NCBI RefSeq assembly: GCF_902506165.1 | Contig: NZ_LR733817.1 | Span: 4,865,625-4,929,624, forward strand | Direction of reading: 5' to 3' | Origin: Bosea sp. 29B | Lineage (GTDB): Bacteria; Pseudomonadota; Alphaproteobacteria; Rhizobiales; Beijerinckiaceae | Length of the DNA: 64,000 nt | Part shown: piece by piece, positions 25,861 to 35,206 of the stretch | Numbering within the stretch: position 1 is the first letter of the stretch | Layout: each line of letters starts with the position of its first letter | The notes under the pieces: generated by a model | What the model was told of the DNA's origin: nothing | The model's input: the letters and a program-made list of their open reading frames with translations, nothing else | The model's database searches: none | Position numbers and translations under genes: made by a program

Positions 25861-27297
25861 TCAGTGATTGGAATGAGAGTTCTTGGCCGCAGGCCGGGGC
25901 TTGCCGTCCGGACCGAGGCTCGGCTTGCGCGGGTCCTTGACCCGCCATTCGGTCGGGTCGACGCCGCTGTCGGGGGAGGTGCCGCGCGGCGCCTCGGCGA
26001 GCTTCTGGCCCTTGTATTCGAAGGCGACGGTTCCCTCCGGATGCTTGAACCAGCCGGGGTCCTTGTAGTCGTTCCTGGCGAGGCCCTCGCGGACCTTCAC
26101 CACCGAGAACATGCCGCCCATCTCGACCGGGCCGAACTGGGCGAAACCGGTCATCATCGGCAGGGTATTCTCGGGGAGCGGCATCTCCATCGAGCCCATC
26201 TCGCCCATGCCGTTCGAGCCCATTGGCATATAGCCGGGCGCGATCTTGGCGATGCGCTTGGCCAGGTCCTTCTTGTTGACGCCGATATAGTTCTTCACCG
26301 AATGCCCCATCGCATTCATGGTGTGATGCGATTTGTGGCAATGGATCGCCCAGTCGCCGAGCTCGTCGGCGACGAAGTCGAAGGCGCGCATCTGGCCGAC
26401 GGCGCAGTCGATCGAGACCTCGTCCCAGGCCGCCGCCGGATCGACCCAGCCGCCATCCGTGCACGAGACCTTGAACTCGTAGCCGTGCATGTGGATCGGG
26501 TGGTTGGTCATGGTCAGGTTGCCGAAGCGGATCCTGACCTTGTCGTTCTTGCCGACGACGAGCGGGTCGATGCCCGGGAACACGCGGCTGTTCCAGCACC
26601 ACATGTTGAACTCGGTCATCTCGGCGACGCGCGGCACATAGGAGCCGGGCTCGATGTCGAAGGCGTTGAGCAGGAAGACGAAGTCGCGGTCGACACGGCG
26701 GAAGGCCGGGTCCTTCGGATGGACGACGAAGAAACCCATCATGCCCATAGCCATCTGGACCATTTCGTCCGAGTGCGGGTGGTACATGTAGGTGCCCGAG
26801 CGCCGCAGCTGGAACTCGTAGACGAAGGTCTTGCCCGGCGGGATATGCGGCTGCGTCAAACCGCCGACGCCGTCCATGCCATTGGGCAGGCGCTGGCCGT
26901 GCCAGTGCACCGCCGTGCTCTCCGGCAGCTTGTTGGTGACGTAGATGCGGACCTTGTCGCCCTCGACCGCCTCGATCGTCGGCCCCGGCGACTGGCCGTT
27001 ATAGCCCCAGAGATAGCCCTTCATGCCGGGGGCGAACTCACGCACCACCGGCTCGGCGACGAGATGGAACTCCTTCCAGTCGCCGTTCATGCGCCAGGGC
27101 AGCGACCAGCCGTTCAGGGTCGCAACCGGCTGGTAATCCGGCCCCGTCGTCGGAACCAGAGGCGCCTGCGTCGTCGCCTCGGCCATGGTGGGTGCCTCCG
27201 GCACAGCGGCGAAGGCTGTGCGTCCCGACACTGCGGTTGCTCCGGCCAGGACGAGCCCGGACGAGCCGATGAAGCCTCTGCGCGATAGCGTGGTCAT
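25861..27297 (-). CDS. Multicopper oxidase, Tat-exported (copper tolerance type)
   Basis: A 478-residue oxidase with a twin-arginine signal (LSRRGFIGSSG, residues 4-14, cleavage near residue 30). All four copper-binding motifs are intact: HWHG (131-134), HPHSD (173-177), HPIHMHG (266-272) and HCHKSHHTMNAM (319-330), with type 1 ligands C320, H325 and M330. This predicts an active Cu(I)/phenol oxidase using O2. A Met/His-rich stretch (MVQMAMGMM) adjoins motif II. It is encoded between a TolC-like lipoprotein and a cupredoxin. Confidence 0.9.
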   Translation of the reverse strand: MTTLSRRGFIGSSGLVLAGATAVSGRTAFAAVPEAPTMAEATTQAPLVPTTGPDYQPVATLNGWSLPWRMNGDWKEFHLVAEPVVREFAPGMKGYLWGYNGQSPGPTIEAVEGDKVRIYVTNKLPESTAVHWHGQRLPNGMDGVGGLTQPHIPPGKTFVYEFQLRRSGTYMYHPHSDEMVQMAMGMMGFFVVHPKDPAFRRVDRDFVFLLNAFDIEPGSYVPRVAEMTEFNMWCWNSRVFPGIDPLVVGKNDKVRIRFGNLTMTNHPIHMHGYEFKVSCTDGGWVDPAAAWDEVSIDCAVGQMRAFDFVADELGDWAIHCHKSHHTMNAMGHSVKNYIGVNKKDLAKRIAKIAPGYMPMGSNGMGEMGSMEMPLPENTLPMMTGFAQFGPVEMGGMFSVVKVREGLARNDYKDPGWFKHPEGTVAFEYKGQKLAEAPRGTSPDSGVDPTEWRVKDPRKPSLGPDGKPRPAAKNSHSNH

Positions 27298-27318
27298 TGT
27301 TCCGCTCCTTCCGCCCGC

Positions 27319-28839
27319 TCAGTGCCCGCCGCCGGCATCGCCGCCGCCTGCAGCGGCGACCGTGGCCGCGCCTCCGCCTCCGCTGCCGCCACCGATCAGC
27401 GCGTGCTTGAAGTCGGTATGAGCGATCCAGAAATCGCGCCGGGCATTGATCGCCGCGACATTCGAGAGGATGCGGTTGCGGGCATCGGTGATCAGGTCGG
27501 TCACGTCGTTGAGCATGCCGCTGTAGTGCAGCAGCGACTGCTCCTGGATGATCTTGCGCAGCGGCAGGACATTGTTCTGGTATTGCCGGGTGATGTCGTA
27601 GTTGGCGCGGTAGGCGGTATAGGCCTCGCGCGCCTCGGAGCGGGCATTGACCGCCTTTTCCGCCAGCCTGTTGGCGGCTTGCATGTAGGTCTGCTCGGCG
27701 AGCGCGACCTTGGACTGGCCGAAATCGTAGATCGGGATGTCGATCTCCAGCTCCAGCGTCCTGCTGCGGCTGGATTCGCGCTCGACATGGCCATGGTCGT
27801 CGATGCTGCGGCTGCGGTCATAGGTGCGGCGCCCGAGCAGGTCGATATCGTCTACGAAGCGCGTCGCATTGGCGAGGCCGAGCGACTTCGCCAGCGTGTC
27901 GAGCTCGGCCCGCGCAATCTGGATGTCGATGCGCTTGCGCAGCGCCTCGGCCTCGATCGCCTTGACCGATTGCAGCCGCGGCAGCGGAGGCAAGCTGCCG
28001 AGCCGGAATTTCAGGTCGTCACCCCAGAGCCCGAGCTGGCGAATGAGCCGCTCGCGCTCCTGGCGTTGCTGCTGGCGCGCCTGGGCGAGCTGAACCGTCA
28101 ATTCGGCCTCGAAGGCGAACTCGCGCGCCTGGTCGATCTTGTTGACGCCGCCGGACTCGCCGAGCCGTTTGAACAGTTCGGAAGCGGCGTCGGCGGAGTT
28201 CTTGGCCTCCTGGTAGAAGGCGACCTGGGCATTGGCGGCGGCGGCCCGGTAGTACTGGCGGCGGGCATCGGCAGCGAGCCGAAGCACCGCTTCGATCGCG
28301 CGCAATTGCGCGGTCTTGAAGCGATCGCCAGCGATCTCGGCCCTCGCCGGCAAGGTGATGAGCGCGAGCAGGCTGCCGACGATCTGGCGCTCGACCTCGA
28401 CCTCGAAGCGGCCGGAGAGCTTGGAGATGCCGAAGCGCGGATTGGGCGGCAGGCTGGCGGCGACCATCTGCGCCTCGGCAATGCCGAGCTCGTTGAAGGA
28501 CGCTTGCAGCCCGCGATTGCCGAGCAGCGCGACCTGGACGGCGCTGTCGGCGGTCAGCGGCTTGCGCAGGAGCTGGTCGATCCGCGCCTTCGCCGTGAGC
28601 GCTATCCTGTCGTCGCCGATCTTGACCACGTCCTTGCCGATATCGGCGTAAGTCGCGGCCTGGATCGGCGCCATCCCGCCATCGGGCGAGAAGCCGGCAC
28701 AGCCGCCGAGCAGCGCTGTCGTGCCGGCGAGCAGGCCCCAGCGCAGCATGCGGCGGGCATTCGGCATGGTCGGAGCGATCAAGGTCGGCCTTTCAAGCGA
28801 CGGAGCAAGCGAAGTGATCGGTTGGACGGGCAGCGTCAT
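27319..28839 (-). CDS. TolC-family outer-membrane efflux lipoprotein
   Basis: About 506 residues. The ATG at 28839 overlaps the stop of the small lipoprotein gene (ATGA). A lipobox LLGGC at residues 43-47 predicts lipidation; because the hydrophobic signal starts only near residue 31, an internal start at 28767 (MPNARRML) is possible. The body has the long amphipathic helices of outer-membrane factors (ADSAVQVALLGNRGLQASFNELGIAEAQ; EAYTAYRANYDITRQYQNN). The C-terminus is rich in Gly/Ala/His (GGGSGGGGAATVAAAGGGDAGGGH). No RND pump or adaptor gene is adjacent, which is unusual. Confidence 0.82.
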   Translation of the reverse strand: MTLPVQPITSLAPSLERPTLIAPTMPNARRMLRWGLLAGTTALLGGCAGFSPDGGMAPIQAATYADIGKDVVKIGDDRIALTAKARIDQLLRKPLTADSAVQVALLGNRGLQASFNELGIAEAQMVAASLPPNPRFGISKLSGRFEVEVERQIVGSLLALITLPARAEIAGDRFKTAQLRAIEAVLRLAADARRQYYRAAAANAQVAFYQEAKNSADAASELFKRLGESGGVNKIDQAREFAFEAELTVQLAQARQQQRQERERLIRQLGLWGDDLKFRLGSLPPLPRLQSVKAIEAEALRKRIDIQIARAELDTLAKSLGLANATRFVDDIDLLGRRTYDRSRSIDDHGHVERESSRSRTLELEIDIPIYDFGQSKVALAEQTYMQAANRLAEKAVNARSEAREAYTAYRANYDITRQYQNNVLPLRKIIQEQSLLHYSGMLNDVTDLITDARNRILSNVAAINARRDFWIAHTDFKHALIGGGSGGGGAATVAAAGGGDAGGGH

Positions 28840-29051
28840 GATTTCGGCCCGACCTGGCGGTTCAGCTCGTGCCAATCCTTGGGCTCGGCCGGGCGGAAGC
28901 TCGCGGCGCCGGCCGTCACGCTGCGATAGCCGACAGCAGGAACGCGGGCGTTCGGATCGGCCGGCCGCGCCAGATGGTCCGGGATCGTTGCGGCGCAGGC
29001 GCCCAGCGCCAGACCAACCGCCATCAGCAACGGCACCTTCACCAACCTCAC
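28836..29051 (-). CDS. Small lipoprotein at head of copper operon
   Basis: About 71 residues from a GTG with AGGGGAG nine bases upstream. The signal MRLVKVPLLMAVGLALGAC carries a lipobox (LALGAC). The mature part (ATIPDHLARPADPNARVPAVGYRSVTAG) is short and extended, with a WHELNRQVGP tail. The last bases overlap the start of the TolC-like gene. Function unknown; position suggests an envelope partner of the copper export proteins. Confidence 0.65.
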   Translation of the reverse strand: MRLVKVPLLMAVGLALGACAATIPDHLARPADPNARVPAVGYRSVTAGAASFRPAEPKDWHELNRQVGPKS

Positions 29052-29226
29052 GACTCGGCTCCCCTGTTTCGATGCAGCAGGGGTAGCAGCGGCCTTTCGC
29101 GGGCGTCCGTTACAAATTGTTTCAAAGCGGTGCGGGCGGTTGGCCCGCGAGCGCGCTATTGTGCTGGCGAGATGACAGGAGCCCGCTCGCGGGGACACGG
29201 ACATTCCAACCGAAGCACAGCCAGAG

Positions 29227-29991
29227 ATGGAGCAGGCTCCCGTCGCGACGACCGTCGACGACCACGGCCATATCCTGGTGGTCGACGACGATCCGCAGAT
29301 CAGGCTGCTCGTCGCGCGCTTCCTGCAGCGGCACGGCTATCAGGTTACCGGCGCACCGGACGGGCGAGCCATGCTGGAGGCGCTGGCGCATAGCGCCATC
29401 GACCTGATCGTGCTCGACCTGATGCTGCCCGGGCGCTCCGGCGTGGAGCTCTGCCGCGACGTGCGCGCCACCTCGCAGGTGCCGATCGTGATGCTGACGG
29501 CGCGGACCGAGGAGAGCGATCGCATCACCGGTCTGGAGGGCGGGGCGGACGACTACGTCACCAAGCCGTTCAGCCCGCGGGAATTGCTGGCCCGGATCCG
29601 GGCATTGCTGCGCCGGGCAAGGGCAGGGCAGGGCACCGCCGCCGCGCAGTCGAATGCGGTCGTGAGCTTCGATGGCTGGCGCATGGATCTGCGGCGGCGC
29701 GAATTGCAGTCACCCTCGGGGACGCTGATCGACCTCTCGACCGGCGAGTTCGACCTGCTCGTCGCCTTCGTCGAGCATGCCAACCGGGTGCTGTCGCGCG
29801 AGGCACTGATGCAGTTCGCCAAGGCAAGGATGAGCGACGATCCCTTCGACCGCACCATCGACGTCCAGATCAGCCGCCTGCGCCGTAAGCTCGAGGCTGA
29901 CAGCCGGGGTGGGCAGTTGATCAAGACGGTCCGCGGCGCCGGCTACCTGTTCGCCTCGCAGGTCGACCATCAGCAAGGACTGCCCGCTTGA
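29227..29991 (+). CDS. OmpR-family response regulator
   Basis: A 254-residue regulator. The receiver domain has the acidic pair D21/D22, phospho-acceptor D64 (LIVLDLMLPGRSG) and the conserved Lys in YVTKPFSPREL. The C-terminal winged helix (LSTGEFDLLVAFVEHANRVLSREALM ... DVQISRLRRKLE ... VRGAGYLF) is of the OmpR/PhoB class. It is co-translated with the sensor kinase (TTG start within the stop) and divergent from the copper operon across 175 nt, so copper or envelope stress is the probable signal. Confidence 0.9.
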   Translation: MEQAPVATTVDDHGHILVVDDDPQIRLLVARFLQRHGYQVTGAPDGRAMLEALAHSAIDLIVLDLMLPGRSGVELCRDVRATSQVPIVMLTARTEESDRITGLEGGADDYVTKPFSPRELLARIRALLRRARAGQGTAAAQSNAVVSFDGWRMDLRRRELQSPSGTLIDLSTGEFDLLVAFVEHANRVLSREALMQFAKARMSDDPFDRTIDVQISRLRRKLEADSRGGQLIKTVRGAGYLFASQVDHQQGLPA

Positions 29992-31382
29992 CGCACCTCG
30001 CCAAGCGGCTCTGGCCCGATACCGTCGCCAGCCGCGCCATCCTCATATTGGTCGCAGCGCTGCTCGCCTTCCATCTGCTCGGCTATTGGGCCTATCGCGT
30101 CGGCGTCGAGAACCTCGCGACCGCAGGCCAGGACCGCGGCCTCGCCGAGCGTATCGTCTCGATCAAGCGGGCGATCGCGAGCCTGCCGCAGGCGCCGGAA
30201 CGCGACCGCGTCGCGCATGACCTGTCGAGCGCCAGCCTGGAAGTGCATTGGAGCAAGGTCAGCCTGGTGCTCGGCACGGCGCCGATGACCGAGCGGACCC
30301 GCGCGATGGAGGCGCGGCTCAAGGAACTCGCTCCGGAGCTGGCGGCGGAATCCTTCCGGGTTGGTTTCGCCGACGACGGTGCCCTCGGCGCCGGCGAGGC
30401 CAATGCCTACAAGCACATGATGCTGGTCTCGGTCCGGCTCGACGACGGCTCCTGGGTCAATTTCTCGTCGTCAGCGCTAGGCGCCTCGCAGCATCTCGAC
30501 TGGGGCCTGACGGCGATCATGATCTGCTTCGCCGTCGCCATCGTCGTCGTTGCGCTGCTGTTGCTGCGCTGGGCGACGCGGCCCCTGCGCGATCTCGCTT
30601 TAGCGGCTGAGCGCTTCAGCCTCGACCAGGTTCTCCAACCCCTTCCCGAAACCGGGCCTGTCGAGGTGCGCCGCGCCGCGCGCGCCTTCAACACGATGCG
30701 CGAGCGCATCCGAAATCTGGTCACCGAGCGCATGCAGGCTATGGCCGCGGTCTCGCATGATTTGCGCACGCCGATCACGCGCCTCAGGCTCCGGTCCGAA
30801 TTCCTGGAAGACGAGGCAACCCGCAGCCTGATCGACGCCGATCTCGGCGAGATGGAAGCGATGATCGACTCGACCCTGGACTATCTGCGCGGCGGCACCT
30901 CGAGCGAGCCACTGCGCCCGGTCGATCTCGCCTCGGTGATCGAGACGATTGTCGACGAGCATGTCGATCAGGGCCACCGCGTCTCGCTGGTCGGGCTGAA
31001 CTCCGCTCCGGTCCAGGGCAGGGTGCTCTCCCTGAAGCGTGCGGCCTCCAATATCATCGGTAACGCGGTGAAATACGGTGAGGCTGCGAAGGTCACCATC
31101 GCCGAAGCTGGCGAGAGCTTCGCCGTCCTCGTCGAGGATGAGGGGCCGGGCATCGCCGAGGCCGATCGGGAACGAGTGTTCCATCCCTTCGTGCGGCTGG
31201 AGGAATCGCGTGGCCGTCAGACCGGCGGTTCGGGCCTCGGCCTCACCATCGCGCTGGCCATCGCCCGCTCGCATGACGGCTCGATCACGCTGGAGAACCG
31301 GGCCGAGGGCGGCTTGCGCTTGACGCTGCTGCTGCCGAAACTCGATCGGACGGCCGGGCCCGCGCCCGATATGCGGGGATGA
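29988..31382 (+). CDS. Sensor histidine kinase, EnvZ-like
   Basis: A 464-residue membrane kinase starting with TTG inside the stop of the regulator gene. TM helix 1 covers residues about 17-37 and TM2 about 172-194; the loop of about 135 residues between them is the periplasmic sensor. A HAMP region follows (RWATRPLRDLALAAERFS). The H-box is AVSHDLRTPITRLRL with H257, and N, G1 and G2 boxes follow (NIIGNAVKYGE, VEDEGPGI, GSGLGLTIA). The sensor loop lacks an obvious His/Met metal cluster, so copper sensing is inferred only from the neighbouring operon. Confidence 0.88.
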   Translation: MTHLAKRLWPDTVASRAILILVAALLAFHLLGYWAYRVGVENLATAGQDRGLAERIVSIKRAIASLPQAPERDRVAHDLSSASLEVHWSKVSLVLGTAPMTERTRAMEARLKELAPELAAESFRVGFADDGALGAGEANAYKHMMLVSVRLDDGSWVNFSSSALGASQHLDWGLTAIMICFAVAIVVVALLLLRWATRPLRDLALAAERFSLDQVLQPLPETGPVEVRRAARAFNTMRERIRNLVTERMQAMAAVSHDLRTPITRLRLRSEFLEDEATRSLIDADLGEMEAMIDSTLDYLRGGTSSEPLRPVDLASVIETIVDEHVDQGHRVSLVGLNSAPVQGRVLSLKRAASNIIGNAVKYGEAAKVTIAEAGESFAVLVEDEGPGIAEADRERVFHPFVRLEESRGRQTGGSGLGLTIALAIARSHDGSITLENRAEGGLRLTLLLPKLDRTAGPAPDMRG

Positions 31383-31451
31383 CCGCCGGCCTCTTCGCCA
31401 GGCGCAGGGCAGCTCGCTTGCCTCGCTTCGGAGCAGCCCTAGACTGGTGCC

Positions 31452-32252
31452 ATGGCACACTCCCTCAAGGCCGGCGCGACGCCGGCAGCCGTCTCCGCTG
31501 GCCTGAACCAACCGAACCTCGATTCCGACGCGGTCTGGGAGGCTCGGCGCGATCTCGCCGCCTGCTTCCGTATGGCGGCGCGCTATGGCTTCGAGGAGGG
31601 CATCTGCAACCATTTCTCGGCGCTGGTGCCGGGCTATGACGATCTCTTCATCGTCAATCCCTATGGCTGGGCCTTCCGCGAGCTCACCGCCTCCAAGCTG
31701 CTGATCTGCGACTTCCACGGCAATGTCGTCGCCGGCGAGGGCCAGCCCGAAGCGACCGCCTTCTACATCCACGCCCGCGTTCACAAGAACCTGCCGCGCG
31801 CCCGCGTCGCCTTCCATACTCATATGCCCTATGCGACGGCGCTCTCGATGACCGAAGGCGATCCGCTGATCTTTGCCGGGCAGACGGCGCTGAAGTTCTA
31901 TGGCCGCACGGCATTCGACCGCGACTATAACGGCTTGGCGCTCGACGAGCGCGAGGGCGACCGCATCGCCGGCGCAGTCGGCGACGCCGACATCGTCTTC
32001 ATGAAGCATCACGGTGTCATGGTGCTCGGCCCCAACATCGCCGAGGCCTGGGACGATCTCTATTATCTCGAGCGTGCCTGCGAGGTGCAGACCCTGGCGC
32101 TCTCGACCGGCCGCCAGGTGCTGCCGGTGAAGCCCGAGATCGCCGAGGCGGCCTATCGGCAGATGCGCGAGGGCGATCCGGAATCGGCGCGCCTGCACCT
32201 GGCCTCGATCCGCCGCCAGCTCGACGCCGAGGAACCTGTCTATCGGGATTGA
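31452..32252 (+). CDS. Class II aldolase/adducin-domain protein
   Basis: A 266-residue zinc-dependent aldolase-fold protein. Zinc ligands are visible in FHTHMPYATAL and in MKHHGVMVLG; the catalytic acid region is GEGQPEATAFYIHARVH. The fold includes fuculose- and rhamnulose-phosphate aldolases and many proteins of unknown reaction; the hydrophobic AWDDLYYLERACEVQ helix is typical. It lies alone between the kinase and the convergent MocR gene, so the substrate cannot be inferred. Confidence 0.82.
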   Translation: MAHSLKAGATPAAVSAGLNQPNLDSDAVWEARRDLAACFRMAARYGFEEGICNHFSALVPGYDDLFIVNPYGWAFRELTASKLLICDFHGNVVAGEGQPEATAFYIHARVHKNLPRARVAFHTHMPYATALSMTEGDPLIFAGQTALKFYGRTAFDRDYNGLALDEREGDRIAGAVGDADIVFMKHHGVMVLGPNIAEAWDDLYYLERACEVQTLALSTGRQVLPVKPEIAEAAYRQMREGDPESARLHLASIRRQLDAEEPVYRD

Positions 32253-32255
32253 GGG

Positions 32256-33722
32256 CTAGGAGCCCAGCTCCAACAGCAAGCCATCCAGCCGCGCGATGCC
32301 GGCGGTGATCTGCGCCTCATCGAGCGCGGCATAGCCGATGACGAGGCCGGCACGGCGCTCGGGATCATCAGGCCGGTCATAGAGCCCGCTGATGCCATAG
32401 AGGCCGAGCGCCACCGCAGCTGCCCGCTCCGTCAGCTCGCTCTCGCGCGATTGCGGCAGCCCGTTGATCCAGGCGAGGACATGCAGGCCGGCATCGGTGC
32501 CGGCAATCGCGACGCGCTCGCCGAGCCGCTCGCGCAGGGCTTTCAGCAGGGTGACCCGCCGCTCGCCATTGCGGCGGCGGATGCGGCGGACATGCCGCTC
32601 ATAGGCGCCGCTTGCGATCAATTCGGCGAGAGCAGCCTGCTCCAGCTCGGGCGTGTGGCGGTCGACCATGCGCTTGGCCCGCGCGAAGATCTCGCGCAGC
32701 GCCGGTGGCAGCACGAGATAACCGAGCCGCAAGGTCGGTGAGAGCGTCTTCGAGACCGTGCCCAGATAGATCACGCTGCCGGCCTGGTCGAGCGAGCGCA
32801 GCGGTGGCACCGGGCCGACGCCATGGCGATATTCGGCGTCGTAATCGTCCTCGATGACGAAAGCGCGATGGCGCGCCGCCCATGCCAGCAATTCCTGCCG
32901 GCGCGGCGCCGAGAGGATGCTGCCGAGCGGCAATTGATGCGAGGGCGTGACGAAGGCGAGCCGTGCCGGCGGCAACGTAGCGGTCTGCATGCCTTCGCGA
33001 TCGACCGGCTGCGGCGAAAGCTCGGCGCCTGCCGCCAGGAAGGCCTGGCGCGCCAGATTGTAGCCGGGGTCCTCGATGACGACGCGGTCGCCGGGATCGA
33101 GCAGCAGCCTTGTACAGAGATCGAAGCCCTGCTGCGAGCCGTTGACGACGAGGATGTCGTCGATCTCGCAACGCAGGCCGCGGCCGCGCCAGAGATAGCC
33201 CTGCAGCGCAGCGCGCAGCTCTGGCAAGCCGCGCGGATCGCCATAGCGCAAGCGGGCCGGCCGCTTGGTCACGGCATTGGCCAGCGCCCGCCGCCAGGCC
33301 AATGTCGGGAAATCGCCGCCGGCGAGCTCGCCGTAGCGGAAATCGAGCGCGAAGGGCTGCGGGTTCCACGGAATCGGCGCGGCGGCCGCCAGCCGTCGGC
33401 CATAAGCTGAGAGCTCGGTCGTGCGAGGCGAAGGAGTGTCTCTCGCTGCCGACTCCGCCTGAGCCAACCCAGCTGCCACCCGAGCCCGTGCGCCAGCCTT
33501 CGTTTCGAGATAGCCCTCGGCCGCCAATTGCTCGAAGGCGGCGGTGACGGTGGTGCGCGACAATCCCCATTCGGCCGCAAGCGCCCGCGTCGACGGCAGG
33601 CGCGAGCCGGGTGCATGGACACCGGCCGCGATCTCGCGCTTGATCGCCGCGATGACCCGGCGTTGGGCACCGATCTCGCTTTCGACTGGTCCAGTTGGAA
33701 TGCTCGAAACTGGTCGTTTCAT
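32256..33722 (-). CDS. MocR-family regulator (GntR HTH + aminotransferase-like domain)
   Basis: A 488-residue regulator. Residues about 15-85 form a GntR winged helix (GSRLPSTRALAAEWGLSRTTVTAAFEQLAAEGYLETKAGA). The rest is a fold-type I aminotransferase domain: PYNLARQA-like DPGYNLARQAFLAAG, DDYDAEYRHG and the PLP Lys in LGTVSKTLSPTLRLGYLV. MocR proteins such as PdxR and GabR sense PLP or amino-compounds. It is divergent from a PaiB-like gene with only 50 nt between them, suggesting it controls that gene. Confidence 0.88.
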   Translation of the reverse strand: MKRPVSSIPTGPVESEIGAQRRVIAAIKREIAAGVHAPGSRLPSTRALAAEWGLSRTTVTAAFEQLAAEGYLETKAGARARVAAGLAQAESAARDTPSPRTTELSAYGRRLAAAAPIPWNPQPFALDFRYGELAGGDFPTLAWRRALANAVTKRPARLRYGDPRGLPELRAALQGYLWRGRGLRCEIDDILVVNGSQQGFDLCTRLLLDPGDRVVIEDPGYNLARQAFLAAGAELSPQPVDREGMQTATLPPARLAFVTPSHQLPLGSILSAPRRQELLAWAARHRAFVIEDDYDAEYRHGVGPVPPLRSLDQAGSVIYLGTVSKTLSPTLRLGYLVLPPALREIFARAKRMVDRHTPELEQAALAELIASGAYERHVRRIRRRNGERRVTLLKALRERLGERVAIAGTDAGLHVLAWINGLPQSRESELTERAAAVALGLYGISGLYDRPDDPERRAGLVIGYAALDEAQITAGIARLDGLLLELGS

Positions 33723-33772
33723 GCAGTCCAGATTAGCGGCATGACGACGGCGCTCGCAAGGAGACCTGTTCC

Positions 33773-34402
33773 ATGTACACGCCGCCGGCCTTCCGCGTCG
33801 ACGACCGCGCCGAGATCCACGCGATGATGCGCGCCTGCCGGCTCGCTACCCTCGTCACGGCCACGGCCGAGGGGTTGCTCGCGACGCCGCTGCCGCTAAT
33901 CCTGGCGGAGGAGGAGGGCGAGTTCGGCGTGCTCCATGGCCATCTCGCCCGTGCCAATCCGCAATGGCAGAAGGCGGCGATCGGTGAGGCCATGGTCCTG
34001 TTCAATGGCCCCGATGCCTATGTCACGCCGTCCTGGTACGAGACCAAGCGCGAGACCGGCAAGGTCGTGCCGACCTGGAACTACCAGGCGGTGCATGCCT
34101 ATGGCCAGGCCGAGTTCTTCGACGATCCCGAGCGTCTGCTCGACGCGGTCACGCGCCTGACCAATCTGCATGAGGGCACCCGGGCGCAGCCCTGGGCGGT
34201 CGATGACGCGCCGCCCGCCTTCGTGCAAGCGCAGCTGCGCGGCATCGTCGGCCTGCGCATCCCGATCACCCGGCTCGAAGGCAAGCGCAAGATGAGCCAG
34301 AACCGCCCGCTGGCCGATCGTGTTGGCGTTGCCGAGGGGCTGGGAGCGAGTGAACGCCCCAGCGATCTGGTCGTCGCAGCGATGGTGCCGACCGAAGGCT
34401 GA
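33773..34402 (+). CDS. paiB: FMN-binding negative transcriptional regulator (PaiB-like)
   Basis: A 209-residue protein of the split-barrel flavin-binding fold. Recognisable PaiB segments are MYTPPAFRVDDRAEIHAMMR at the start, HLARANPQWQKA and TPSWYETKRETGKVVPTWNYQAVHAYG. Bacillus PaiB affects sporulation and protease genes, but in proteobacteria the role is undefined. It is divergent from the MocR gene. A type A repeat starts directly after its stop. Confidence 0.88.
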   Translation: MYTPPAFRVDDRAEIHAMMRACRLATLVTATAEGLLATPLPLILAEEEGEFGVLHGHLARANPQWQKAAIGEAMVLFNGPDAYVTPSWYETKRETGKVVPTWNYQAVHAYGQAEFFDDPERLLDAVTRLTNLHEGTRAQPWAVDDAPPAFVQAQLRGIVGLRIPITRLEGKRKMSQNRPLADRVGVAEGLGASERPSDLVVAAMVPTEG

Positions 34403-34557
34403 CGGCTGTCTTTCCGGGGCAGGCCGAAGGCCTGAGCCCGGAACCCAGAACCGATGTCATCCCCGGAGGAGCTCAACCCGCCGCGCAATCATGACAACCG
34501 GCATCGGCTCTGGGTTCCGGGCCCTTCGCTGCGCGAAGTCCCGGAATGACGGCGTGG
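34403..34557. repeat. Type A palindromic repeat, copy 2
   Basis: The same long palindrome as at 18453-18619 but in opposite orientation: it opens with CTTTCCGGGGCAGGCCGAAG and ends with CGCGAAGTCCCGGAATGACG, with CCGGAACCCAGAACCGATG / CATCGGCTCTGGGTTCCGG inside. It begins one base after the paiB stop and lies before the convergent GST gene. Confidence 0.85.
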
Positions 34558-34576
34558 CTCGGCGCCAAATTGACGA

Positions 34577-35206
34577 TCAGTCCTGCGTCTCGCCCTCATA
34601 GGGCGTGGCGCGCATCGACGGGCGCTGGTTGAAGCGGTCATACCAGCCGGCGAGCCTTGGTGCCCGCGCGCGGAAATCTGGCAGGCGCCGGAAGCTCAGC
34701 CAGGCGAGCGCAGTCGCGAGCCCGATCTGCCCGACGGTCACCGGCCCGTCGAGATCGACCTGCGTTTCCAGATAGTCATAGGCTTCGAGCAGCTTGGTCG
34801 TTTGCCCCTCGGCGAGCGGCGGATAGCGTTGCGCTTCCGGCCGGCGCTCGGTCTCCCAGCGCACGGCGATGCCGGCATCGCACAGCCCTTGCGCTAGTGC
34901 CTGCAGCCGCAGCGCTTCATAGCGCGCCGGCCCCTCGCGCGGGATCAGCGAGCCCTCACCGGCGAGCCGGTCGAGATAGTCGCAGATCACCACGGAATCG
35001 AAGAGGGCGCCGGCATCGGGCGTCAGCAGCACCGGCACCTTGCCGAGCGGGTTCCGAGCGAAGACGGCATCGTTGCGGTTGGTCGGACTGGTCTCATGGT
35101 GGATCACTTCGAGACGGTCGACCAACCCGAGCTCATGCGCGCAGACCAGCACCTTGCGGGCATAGGGCGAGTGGCTCTGGTAGAGCAGCGTGAGCTTGCC
35201 CGACAT
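34577..35206 (-). CDS. Glutathione S-transferase family protein
   Basis: A 209-residue protein. The N-terminal thioredoxin fold reads LLYQSHSPYARKVLVCAHELGL (possible catalytic Ser/Tyr in SPYARKV) and NPLGKVPVLLTPDAGALFDSVVICDYLD, which binds glutathione. A helical C-domain follows with WYDRFNQRPSM. The ATG overlaps by one base the stop of the diaminopropionate ammonia-lyase gene (TGATG), so they form an operon. The partner reaction is unknown. Confidence 0.88.
   Translation of the reverse strand: MSGKLTLLYQSHSPYARKVLVCAHELGLVDRLEVIHHETSPTNRNDAVFARNPLGKVPVLLTPDAGALFDSVVICDYLDRLAGEGSLIPREGPARYEALRLQALAQGLCDAGIAVRWETERRPEAQRYPPLAEGQTTKLLEAYDYLETQVDLDGPVTVGQIGLATALAWLSFRRLPDFRARAPRLAGWYDRFNQRPSMRATPYEGETQD

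Noticed and set aside
33660..33730. ACTGG/CCAGT inverted repeats near the MocR start as operator
   Set aside because: They fall within the assumed first codons of the MocR gene and the pattern is short; not strong enough to list.
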